Of a stretch of 64,000 nucleotides of DNA, positions 37,488 through 44,993 are shown piece after piece (position 1 is the stretch's first letter; each line of letters starts with the position of its first letter). This DNA comes from Rhizobium sp. Pop5 (GTDB lineage Bacteria; Pseudomonadota; Alphaproteobacteria; Rhizobiales; Rhizobiaceae): positions 124,001 to 188,000 of the forward strand of contig NZ_CP099398.1 of the NCBI RefSeq assembly GCF_024721175.1, in the 5' to 3' direction. Under the pieces are notes generated by a model, which was not told the DNA's origin, did not search any database, and was given only the letters and a program-made list of their open reading frames with translations. The translations under genes were made by a program, and so were the position numbers.

Positions 37488-38768
37488 ATGTCTTTTTCGA
37501 GCATAGATGAGGCGATCGAGGCGATCGAAGCGGGCGAGATGGTTATCGTGGTCGACGACGAAAACCGGGAGAATGAAGGCGACCTAGTCGTTGCTGCCGA
37601 AAAAATAACAGCTGAGCACATCGCTTTCATGATGAAATATGCGAGAGGCCTTATCTGCGTGCCACTTCCAGCCGAACGTCTCGACAAACTCGAGATCCCC
37701 CTGATGGTCACACGTAATTCGGACTCACTGCAGACGGCATTTACCGTTTCCGTCGATTGCAAACACGGCACAACGACAGGGATTTCAGCCGAAGATCGAG
37801 CAGCAACCGTCAAGTCGCTCATCGATCCGCAGACGCGGCCGGAAGACCTATCGCGACCGGGTCACATTTTTCCTTTGCGTGCAAATCGTCTCGGTGTCCT
37901 GGGCCGTCCTGGCCACACCGAAGCTGCCGTGGATCTTGCACGACTTGCCGGCCTGGCGCCGGCTGGCGTAATCTGCGAGATCGCCAATGACGACGGAACC
38001 ATGTCTCGACTGCCAGATCTCGAGAAGTTCGCAATCGAACATGGCCTGCACATAGTAACGATCGACGCTTTGATTGAGTACTGCAGGAGTCGTGATACGA
38101 GGGTAAAGCGTTACGCGCAGTCCTTTATGCCAACGCGGTTTGGGGATTTCAAGGCAATTGCTTATCGCGATAGTTTGACGGGAACTGAACACTTAGCTTT
38201 GACACTTGGCGAGTTGTGCGAGAAGGAAGACGTTCTGGTACGGGTGCATTCTGAATGTCTGACAGGTGAGGCGTTCCGGTCCATGCGATGCGACTGCGGT
38301 CAACAGCTCGAAATGGCTCTTCGGGCGGTCCAGTTAGCGGGCGCTGGTTGCGTGATCTACATGCGTGGGCAAGAGGGGCGTGGCATTGGCTTAGGAAACA
38401 AAATTGCGGCTTACAGCCTGCAGGATCATGGTCGTGATACTCTTGAGGCAAATCGGGAACTCGGCTTCGCATCTGATTCCCGCGAATATAACGCAGCGGC
38501 GGATATCATCCGCGACCTCGGTATCGGCAGCGTTCGGCTTCTGACCAACAATCCTACAAAAATAGAGGCGCTGCGAACGTCAGGCGTCATCGTGTCGTCT
38601 CGCCAGAGTCTGATCGCCGCATCTAGCGCGTCCAACATCACTTATTTTAAGACAAAGCGCGATCGGTTTGGCCACCTGTTGGACCAGGACACGTCAGCTG
38701 AACACGTCGGCCGGAGCAACGTCTTTTCAGTGTTTGGCGCGCAGGTGTTCTCTGGACCCCTTGGATAA
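37488..38768 (+). CDS. ribBA: Bifunctional DHBP synthase / GTP cyclohydrolase II
   Basis: 426 aa. N-terminal 3,4-dihydroxy-2-butanone-4-phosphate synthase (DDENRENEGDLVVAAE metal and acid loop; RPGHIFPLRA) and C-terminal GTP cyclohydrolase II (HSECLTGEAFRSMRCDCGQQL zinc cysteines; RGQEGRGIGL; NNPTK). It makes both precursors of the riboflavin ring. In the cyclohydrolase half the residues before the end differ from usual (ASSASNITYFKTKRDRFGH), the family norm. ATG 37488 follows AAGGAGGAGG. Placement behind an FMN reductase in an oxygenase island suggests dedicated flavin supply; a chromosomal copy is expected elsewhere. Confidence 0.93.
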   Translation: MSFSSIDEAIEAIEAGEMVIVVDDENRENEGDLVVAAEKITAEHIAFMMKYARGLICVPLPAERLDKLEIPLMVTRNSDSLQTAFTVSVDCKHGTTTGISAEDRAATVKSLIDPQTRPEDLSRPGHIFPLRANRLGVLGRPGHTEAAVDLARLAGLAPAGVICEIANDDGTMSRLPDLEKFAIEHGLHIVTIDALIEYCRSRDTRVKRYAQSFMPTRFGDFKAIAYRDSLTGTEHLALTLGELCEKEDVLVRVHSECLTGEAFRSMRCDCGQQLEMALRAVQLAGAGCVIYMRGQEGRGIGLGNKIAAYSLQDHGRDTLEANRELGFASDSREYNAAADIIRDLGIGSVRLLTNNPTKIEALRTSGVIVSSRQSLIAASSASNITYFKTKRDRFGHLLDQDTSAEHVGRSNVFSVFGAQVFSGPLG

Positions 38769-38790
38769 CGGAGCCGCCCTCGCCACTTAC

Positions 38791-38827
38791 CTGCCGGTGA
38801 TTGTAGGGGGCCGCCTTTGACCGGCAG
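38791..38827. terminator. Possible hairpin between convergent genes
   Basis: CTGCCGGT ... ACCGGCAG, an 8-bp perfect stem with a 21-nt loop, 23 bp after ribBA and about 180 bp before the end of the converging alcohol dehydrogenase. No T-run. Weak support as a terminator. Confidence 0.3.
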
Positions 38828-39004
38828 AGTCCTAGAGCTTTTGCGTGGGCCCTGCCAGCACATCATTCGTGCAGGCCTATCGGAGTGATGTGGCCCGCGA
38901 TTGCATCGAAAGCAGCGTTCGACCATATCTCGTCTTGAGCACGGCTGTTCCGACGGATCGCATTTAATCGCGGTCCGTCTTGTCTTTCGAAAAGTCTCGC
39001 AAAA

Positions 39005-40111
39005 CTAATGCTTCATGCGAAGGATCGGCTTAATGACTTTGCCGCTCTCGGAATCAGCCATCGCCTCGTTGATCTGGTCGAGGTCATAGAACTGAACCAG
39101 TTTGTCGAACGGGAAAAGTCCCTGCTGCCAATACTCGATCAACTGCGGGACGAACTCGGACGGAACGCTTTGTCCTTCGACAACGCCGATCAATGTGCGG
39201 CCGAAAAGGAAGTTCCCGATATCGATCGTGCCTTCAGTGCCGAGAGCGGACGAGCCAACGAGACCGCATGTTCCCGGCGTACCAAGGCAGTCGACTGCCT
39301 GACGGAAAACTCGCGGCGAACTCGTGCATTCCAAGCTGAAATCAACGCCTGCGGGGACGATCTTCCTGATCGCGGCAACGCTGTCCAATTTGCGGGCATT
39401 TATCGTGTGCGTCGCCCCGAGTTCGCGCGAAAGTTCCAGCCGTTCATCGTTCAAGTCGATCACGATGATGGTCGCGCATCCGGCGATTTTCGCGGCCATC
39501 GTAGCCGCCATGCCAACCGCACCAGCACCGAACACTGCTATTGACGAGCCGGGCTTCGGCTTGAGGCAATTCAGTACCGCGCCAGCACCGGTCTGAAGCC
39601 CGCACCCGAGCGGTCCGATCAACTCGAGTGGAACATCCTTTGCAACCTTCACGGCGTTTCGTTCGCTGGCGATGGCGTAGGTTGCAAATGACGACTGCTC
39701 GAAGAAGCAGCCACTAATCTGTTTCCCGTGAGAATCATGGATCGGGCAGGTGCCATCCGGACGAGTGCCGCGGAAATTGCGACCGAAGAAGTCCTCGCAG
39801 TAGAAAGGTGTACCGGAAAGGCACTTTTCGCACTTGCCGCAATAGGCGTAGCTCAAAGCAACGTGATCACCGGGCACAAGATCTTTAACTGCGCTCCCGA
39901 CGGCCTCGACGACGCCAGAGCCTTCGTGTCCCAACACAACAGGTTGAGGTACGTCATATCCCTGGTCCCTGACCACCAGGTCGGTATGACATACCCCCGA
40001 TGCGACGATGCGGACCAAAATCTCGTCTGCACGAGGTTCCTCAATCCCTATGCACTCCAAGATCAAGGGCTTCGCCTTTTCGCGCGAGACCGCCGCATAT
40101 GCCTGCTTCAT
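39005..40111 (-). CDS. Zinc alcohol dehydrogenase, aryl-alcohol (XylB/benzyl alcohol) type
   Basis: 368 aa MDR enzyme: GVCHTDL and GHEGSG catalytic-zinc sites, structural zinc loop CGKCEKCLSGTPFYC, NAD loop FGAGAVGMAATMAAKIAG, and the family end DQINEAMADSESGKVIKPILRM. This set is typical of aryl- and allylic-alcohol dehydrogenases. ATG 40111 follows GGAGGAAC; the longer frame runs into the promoter. Read leftwards, alone, from the operator-promoter at 40150-40178. Paralogous to the enzyme at 46051. It suggests that an aromatic, furan or terpene-like alcohol occurs in the pathway (inference). Confidence 0.92.
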   Translation of the reverse strand: MKQAYAAVSREKAKPLILECIGIEEPRADEILVRIVASGVCHTDLVVRDQGYDVPQPVVLGHEGSGVVEAVGSAVKDLVPGDHVALSYAYCGKCEKCLSGTPFYCEDFFGRNFRGTRPDGTCPIHDSHGKQISGCFFEQSSFATYAIASERNAVKVAKDVPLELIGPLGCGLQTGAGAVLNCLKPKPGSSIAVFGAGAVGMAATMAAKIAGCATIIVIDLNDERLELSRELGATHTINARKLDSVAAIRKIVPAGVDFSLECTSSPRVFRQAVDCLGTPGTCGLVGSSALGTEGTIDIGNFLFGRTLIGVVEGQSVPSEFVPQLIEYWQQGLFPFDKLVQFYDLDQINEAMADSESGKVIKPILRMKH

Positions 40112-40149
40112 GTAACTGTTCCTCCAAGGCTCACAACGCAATTCGCGCG

Positions 40150-40178
40150 AACGTACTCATCGTCAGACAATCAGTCAA
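40150..40178 (-). promoter_or_regulatory. Leftward promoter with operator (aryl-alcohol dehydrogenase)
   Basis: Minus strand: TTGACT (40178-40173), operator TGATTGTCTGACGATGA (40173-40157; GATTGTC-T-GAC-GAT nearly perfect), -10 TACGTT (40155-40150) at 17-bp spacing. Confidence 0.8.
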
Positions 40179-40475
40179 TAATTACTCTATTAAATTAGAT
40201 CAGTTCAACCGGAGCAGGGCTGCATTTTTGCAAAGTCACGAGTGAACGCTGATTTGAAGTGATCAAAGGGTTCCGATGCATGTTCGAAAGGGAGCATGCG
40301 TCTTGTCCCGCTTTGGGCTGAAAGATCGGCAGACGAAAATTTAGTAGCAACGTGTGAGGCGAGCCGGATGGCGTCGCTTGCCGACGTCGAGCCGGTTCTG
40401 AAGGCTATCGACAGCTTCGAGACACCGGTATTGCCAAGTTCAACCGACTACAAACGATGCTACTGCCAGCCAGGC
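40179..40475. other. Intergenic, no gene recognised
   Basis: Between the -35 of the dehydrogenase promoter and the 3' end of the phosphoglycerate mutase paralogue. A short rightward open frame exists but overlaps the mutase gene antisense and has no ribosome-binding site. Confidence 0.45.
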
Positions 40476-41105
40476 TTAACAGACAGTACCAACCAGGACG
40501 TTAGTCTTCTCGATGATCGAGAGGTCCGACGCAATCCGGTATACAGTTGGCGCGGCGGTCGGTGACTCAATAGCGAGCGTATCCTGGATCGTGAGGCGTT
40601 CGATGCCCTGCTTTAGTGACCTGATCGTATTCCCGTGGGCCACCACAAGAACCGATTTCCCTCTCAACAAGGGGGGGAACACTTCGCTTATCAAAAAGGG
40701 CAGAACCCTCGCGCTTATGTCCCGTATGCTTTCTCCCCCAGGTGGTGGAGTGCTGTACGAGCGGCGCCAAACCTGGACAACATCCTGGCCCCACCGCTCA
40801 CGTGCCACGTTCTTGTTGATGCCGGTGAGCTGTCCGTAGTCGCGTTCGTTCAACTCGGTTCTCCTGATTGGCTCCAGCAGATCGCCGTTGGTTTCGTTCA
40901 AAATCGCTCTGCAAGTGTCGACTGTGCGCAAGAGGGCAGAGCTAAACGCAATATCGAACGAGATGCCGAGGTTCGCGAGCAGTGAGCCGGCTCGCCTGCT
41001 CTCAGACCAGCCCTCCTGTGTGAGCGGCACGTCGCTCGTACCCGTGAACTCCCCGCGCGCGTTCCCTTCGCTTTGGCCATGCCGGACAATCACCAGAGTG
41101 GACAT
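40476..41105 (-). CDS. 2,3-bisphosphoglycerate-dependent phosphoglycerate mutase paralogue
   Basis: 209 aa histidine phosphatase-superfamily enzyme: LVIVRHGQSEGN with the phospho-acceptor histidine, FTGTSDVPLT, LNERDYGQLTGINK, WRRSYSTPPPGGES and the second histidine in VVAHGNTIRS. These match GpmA, length included, so it is a true GpmA paralogue rather than a generic phosphatase. Its own operator-promoter lies at 41139-41167. In a catabolic regulon it may link a C3 end product to central metabolism or act on another phospho-sugar acid. Confidence 0.88.
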   Translation of the reverse strand: MSTLVIVRHGQSEGNARGEFTGTSDVPLTQEGWSESRRAGSLLANLGISFDIAFSSALLRTVDTCRAILNETNGDLLEPIRRTELNERDYGQLTGINKNVARERWGQDVVQVWRRSYSTPPPGGESIRDISARVLPFLISEVFPPLLRGKSVLVVAHGNTIRSLKQGIERLTIQDTLAIESPTAAPTVYRIASDLSIIEKTNVLVGTVC

Positions 41106-41138
41106 TCATAACCCTCCCATCGATTTAGCGAACACGAA

Positions 41139-41167
41139 TATTGTCGCACTATCGGACAATCCGTCAA
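41139..41167 (-). promoter_or_regulatory. Leftward promoter with operator (mutase gene)
   Basis: Minus strand: TTGACG (41167-41162), operator GGATTGTCCGATAGTGC (41162-41146), -10 ACAATA (41144-41139) at 17-bp spacing. Divergent to the next promoter, 65 bp away. Confidence 0.75.
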
Positions 41168-41231
41168 GTGCGACTATGTGCAAGTGAAAACAAAACGATG
41201 TCGAAAAAACAAACGTCGAAGTTTATATTTA

Positions 41232-41260
41232 TTGACAGATTGTCTGATAGCTCATACCAA
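41232..41260 (+). promoter_or_regulatory. Rightward promoter with operator (second importer operon)
   Basis: TTGACA (41232-41237), operator AGATTGTCTGATAGCTC (41237-41253), -10 TACCAA (41255-41260) at 17-bp spacing. About 100 bp upstream of the binding-protein gene; probably drives all genes to 48807. Confidence 0.8.
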
Positions 41261-41360
41261 TGCACTCCGCCGTATTGAGGAGAGTCCGGCACGGCTTGGG
41301 AAGGCAAGGCTCTCGCCTTAACAGACAATGCCGCCCAGAGCGGCCGGAGGAGGAATTTTC

Positions 41361-42449
41361 ATGAAGAGACGTACATTTCTACAAGCGAGCGGGGCAATTG
41401 CTGTAGCCGGCACGTTCGGAATGGCGGGGATTCTTCGCGCCGACGACGCGATCAGTCTCCTACCTGACACTTGGCCCTCCGAAGGCGCCAACCCAATTGT
41501 CGACGCGGGTAAGTTCAAGAAGTCAGGCCCGTGGAAGATCGGACACAGCCACTACGGCCTCGCTGGTTCAACGCATACCTACCAGACGGCGTTTGAAGCC
41601 GAATATGAAATAAAAAAGAACAAGGATCGGATCGCTGATTACCAGTTCCGGAGCGCTGATCTCAATGCCTCCAAACAAGTTGCCGATATCGAGGATCTGA
41701 TCGCCCAGAAGGTCGATGCGATCATCATCGCACCGCTAACCACCGGTTCCGCCGTCGAGGGCATCAAGAAGGCAAAGGCTGCTGGCATTCCAACCGTAGT
41801 CTATCTCGGACGCGTCGACACCGAGGAGTTTACGGTTCAGGTCCAGGGCGACGACTTCTATTTCGGGCGCGTGATGGCTCAGTTCCTCGTCGACAAGCTT
41901 GGCAACAAGGGCAAGGTATGGGTTCTGCGTGGCGTCGCCGGGCATCCCATCGATGCAGATCGTTATGCAGGCGCCATGGAAGTCTTCAGCAAGTCTGGAC
42001 TTCAGATCACGTCGACCCAGCACGGAAGCTGGTCTTATGAGGACTCAAAGAAGATCGCCGAAAGCTTGTATCTCTCCGACCCAGATGTCGCGGGCATCTG
42101 GACCGATGGAGCCAACATGTCTCTTGGCGTTTTGGATGCCTTGCAGGAGGCTGGCGCCTCAACGATCCCGCCAATCACGGGCGAAGCACTTAACGGCTGG
42201 ATGCGTCGTTGGAATGACGAAAAACTTTCCTCGATCGGTCCGATTTGCCCACCCGCTCTGTCTACTGCCGCGCTACGGGCCGCCTTCGCCTTGCTGGATG
42301 GGAAGCCGATTCAGCGTAACTGGACGAACCGCCCCAAGCCGATCACCGACGAGACGCTCTCCCAGTTCTATCGCGCAGATCTCACTGATGCGTACTGGGC
42401 GCCGACCGAAATGCCGAACGAAAAGCTCCTTGATTATTTCAAGGCTTGA
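41361..42449 (+). CDS. Tat-exported ABC periplasmic binding protein (TorT/RbsB type)
   Basis: 362 aa. The N-terminus MKRRTFLQASGAIAVAG carries a twin-arginine motif (RRTFLQ) and hydrophobic stretch, with likely cleavage near LRADD, so it is probably exported folded. The body is a type I periplasmic binding protein (GPWKIGHSHYGLAGSTHTYQ, DLIAQKVDAIIIAPL, GDDFYFGRVMAQFLVDKLG). It is only distantly related to the three other binding proteins here. ATG 41361 follows GGAGGAGGAA. First gene of the second importer operon. Confidence 0.92.
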   Translation: MKRRTFLQASGAIAVAGTFGMAGILRADDAISLLPDTWPSEGANPIVDAGKFKKSGPWKIGHSHYGLAGSTHTYQTAFEAEYEIKKNKDRIADYQFRSADLNASKQVADIEDLIAQKVDAIIIAPLTTGSAVEGIKKAKAAGIPTVVYLGRVDTEEFTVQVQGDDFYFGRVMAQFLVDKLGNKGKVWVLRGVAGHPIDADRYAGAMEVFSKSGLQITSTQHGSWSYEDSKKIAESLYLSDPDVAGIWTDGANMSLGVLDALQEAGASTIPPITGEALNGWMRRWNDEKLSSIGPICPPALSTAALRAAFALLDGKPIQRNWTNRPKPITDETLSQFYRADLTDAYWAPTEMPNEKLLDYFKA

Positions 42450-42454
42450 TGAAC

Positions 42455-42480
42455 TACGGGCACGATCACTCGTGCCCGTA
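42455..42480 (+). terminator. Intercistronic hairpin after binding-protein gene
   Basis: TACGGGCACGA-TCAC-TCGTGCCCGTA, a perfect 11-bp stem with a 4-nt loop, 6 nt after the binding-protein stop. Same position as the hairpin at 710-737 in the first importer operon. No U-run follows, which favours mRNA stabilisation or partial attenuation over full termination. Confidence 0.7.
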
Positions 42481-42504
42481 TCCCTGTCGAAGATGGAAAT
42501 TCCC

Positions 42505-44034
42505 ATGAGCACGCTTGTCGAGATGGTCGGCATCAACAAATCGTTTGGTTTCACGAAAGTCCTTTCGGACGTTCGCTTTTCCCTGGAACGTGGCTCCGTG
42601 CACGCTCTGATGGGGGAAAACGGCGCGGGGAAGTCCACCCTGATGCGTATTCTGGCGGGGGTATATCAGCCGGGCGCAGGAAGTGTTCGGCTCCGCGGGG
42701 AGGAAGTCAATTTCCGTTCCCCTAAGGAGGCACGGTTGGCGGGAGTGTCGACGGTGTTTCAGGAGTTTACCCTGATCCCCAATCTCACCGTTGCTGAGAA
42801 CATGTTCCTGGGCCACGAACCTCGTCGCATTGACGGTTCGATCGATAGCGTCGAGGTAGTGAAACGCGCTCGCGCTTTGCTGGCTGACGTATTTCCACAG
42901 CTCGACGCAACCGCGATCGTCGAGACACTGACTGTCGCGCAGCAGCAGGCAGTAGAGATCGCGAAGGGACTTACGTCGAACGCGGACGTATTCATCTTCG
43001 ACGAGCCAACGGCGGCGTTGAACTCGACCGATGTCGCGCATCTTTTCAAGGTTATCCGCGACCTTAAGGCTCAACATAAGGCTGTCGTCTACATCTCTCA
43101 TCGCATGAATGAAGTCTTCGAACTATGCGACACCATCACCGTCATGAAAGATGGCGCTTGGGTAAGGACTGCAAGAGCGCAGGACTTCAACTTGCAAACG
43201 CTGGTAGCGACAATGGTTGGTCGCGAACTTCAGAACTTCTTTCCGCCGCGCTCGCAGGCCACCGGAGCGGCAATGCTGGAGGTTTCGGACTTGCGCCTCG
43301 ACGACAGCAGCTCGACAGTCACTTTCGTTGTCAGAAAAGGTGAAATCATCGGGCTGGCAGGGCTCGAAGGACAGGGCCAGCGAGAGATAATGCGTGCCAT
43401 TGTGGGCGTTGAATCGCCAAAGGCCATCGCCGTGTGGCGTGCCGGCCCCGACAACAGCATGCACGTGGTGAATGTAGGGTCAGGGTTCGCTCGCGCGGTC
43501 GCATCAGGAATCGGTTTTATCCCTGAGGACAGGAAGCAGGAAGGGCTGTTCCTGCGCCTGCCTATCTACGACAACATCGCGCTGGGAAAACAGCTCAATC
43601 GGAATATGGCAAGCGTTGCGTGGCGATCGGTGTCGAGGGTCCGCGAGGTGATCAAGTCGTTACGAGTTGCGGCCGCCGATCCCAATGCGCCCGTAGGTAA
43701 ACTCTCGGGCGGGAATCAGCAGAAGGTGCTGCTGGGCCGCTGGTTGCTCTCCGGAGTGGACATCCTCGTTATTGAGGAGCCCACGCGCGGCGTCGACGTC
43801 GGTGCAAAGGCAGAGATTTACAGATTGCTGCGGGACTTCAGTGATCGTGGCGGTGCGGTCGTGGTTTCGTCGCGCGAGCACGCTGAGCTTATAGGGCTCT
43901 GCGACAGCATTTTGGTCGTTCATGACAGGAAGATCGTCGGGCAGATGTCCGCAGAGGGGGCGACCGAGGAAAGAATCCTCGAGACTGCGCTGGGGGCGAG
44001 TGCGTCACCGGATCCCCGTGCTGCGGTGCATTGA
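42505..44034 (+). CDS. Ribose-type ABC importer, fused duplicated ATPase
   Basis: 509 aa with two nucleotide-binding domains. First: Walker A GENGAGKST, signature TVAQQQAVEIAK, Walker B VFIFDEPTAAL, switch YISHR. Second: degenerate Walker A GLEGQGQRE, signature KLSGGNQQKVLLGR, IEEPTRGVDVGAK. Start taken at ATG 42505 with GGAAA upstream; ATG 42493 is possible. Part of the operon with the Tat-type binding protein and two permeases. Confidence 0.92.
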   Translation: MSTLVEMVGINKSFGFTKVLSDVRFSLERGSVHALMGENGAGKSTLMRILAGVYQPGAGSVRLRGEEVNFRSPKEARLAGVSTVFQEFTLIPNLTVAENMFLGHEPRRIDGSIDSVEVVKRARALLADVFPQLDATAIVETLTVAQQQAVEIAKGLTSNADVFIFDEPTAALNSTDVAHLFKVIRDLKAQHKAVVYISHRMNEVFELCDTITVMKDGAWVRTARAQDFNLQTLVATMVGRELQNFFPPRSQATGAAMLEVSDLRLDDSSSTVTFVVRKGEIIGLAGLEGQGQREIMRAIVGVESPKAIAVWRAGPDNSMHVVNVGSGFARAVASGIGFIPEDRKQEGLFLRLPIYDNIALGKQLNRNMASVAWRSVSRVREVIKSLRVAAADPNAPVGKLSGGNQQKVLLGRWLLSGVDILVIEEPTRGVDVGAKAEIYRLLRDFSDRGGAVVVSSREHAELIGLCDSILVVHDRKIVGQMSAEGATEERILETALGASASPDPRAAVH

Positions 44035-44046
44035 GGAGGATAACTT

Positions 44047-44988
44047 ATGAATTCATTTGCCAGTCGCCTGAAGCTCCCTTATCGCGCGGGAGCGATCGGG
44101 CTTTCCATTGGAACGCTCCTGGTGATGGTTGTCGCCTCGGTAATATTATTGCCGGACTTCATGGATCCGGAGAATTTGTCTAATCTCCTGGCGCAATCGA
44201 CGGTGCTCGTCATCTCGGCTCTCGGTCAGACGTTCGTCATTCTCACTGGCGGCCTCGACGTGTCGGTTGGGTCCGTCATCAGTCTAACGACGACGATCAT
44301 GACGCTTGATCTTCCTGAGATAACCCGCGTGCTTATCTGCATCGCGGTGGCGATGGGGTTCGGAGTAGCGAACGGTTACGGTGTCGCGCGCCTCAATGTA
44401 CATCCAATCATCATGACGCTGACAACAATGGGCATCGGCCAAGGTATCGCGTTGATCATTTTGCCAATCCCAGGCGGGCGCGTGCCGGAGTGGCTTTCCG
44501 GCTCGGTAGCCGGATCCATCGGCCCCGTACCTAACTCATTGTTTTGGTTGATCACGGCATCGCTCTTCGCATCCTGGATTCTCTATCGTCGTCCCTTCGG
44601 CCTCTACCTCTTCGCTTCCGGCGGCAATGACTTCAACGCACGGATGAACGGTGTTCCCGTCGAGCGCACCATCATCAAAGCGTATGTTCTTTCCGCTCTA
44701 TTCGCATGCGCTGCGGGGATGTTTCTTGCAGGTCGCCTTGCATCGGGTGATCCTAAGGGCGGCGCTTCATTCGGGATTGAGTCTGTAACGGCTGCAGCAT
44801 TGGGTGGGGTCCACCTCGCCGGGGGCATCGGAAGCATTGTGGGAACCGTCGTTGGCGCGGCGATCCTCGGGACAGTGAATAATGTGATGAATCTGGCCAA
44901 CGTCTCTGCATTTCTTCAGTCGGTCGTCAAGGGTGTGTTGCTTCTCGTACTCGTCGTTTCGCAGCGACGCAAAACAATCGGACTTTGA
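44047..44988 (+). CDS. ABC importer permease (RbsC family)
   Basis: 313 aa polytopic membrane protein with an early block QTFVILTGGLDVSVGSVISL and the late AAALGGVHLAGGIGSIVGT, both hallmarks of the BPD_transp_2 family. ATG 44047 follows GAGGAT, 12 nt after the ATPase stop. Forms the channel with the next gene product. Confidence 0.92.
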   Translation: MNSFASRLKLPYRAGAIGLSIGTLLVMVVASVILLPDFMDPENLSNLLAQSTVLVISALGQTFVILTGGLDVSVGSVISLTTTIMTLDLPEITRVLICIAVAMGFGVANGYGVARLNVHPIIMTLTTMGIGQGIALIILPIPGGRVPEWLSGSVAGSIGPVPNSLFWLITASLFASWILYRRPFGLYLFASGGNDFNARMNGVPVERTIIKAYVLSALFACAAGMFLAGRLASGDPKGGASFGIESVTAAALGGVHLAGGIGSIVGTVVGAAILGTVNNVMNLANVSAFLQSVVKGVLLLVLVVSQRRKTIGL

Positions 44989-44993
44989 AAGAA

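Noticed and set aside
40296..40565. 89-codon plus-strand open frame overlapping the mutase gene end
   Set aside because: No ribosome-binding site, antisense to a real gene, and no protein-family resemblance.
23746..41260. CRISPR array explanation for the repeated TTGACAGATTGTC sequences
   Set aside because: Copies are kilobases apart, in both orientations, and each sits at a promoter position before a gene; no regular spacers.
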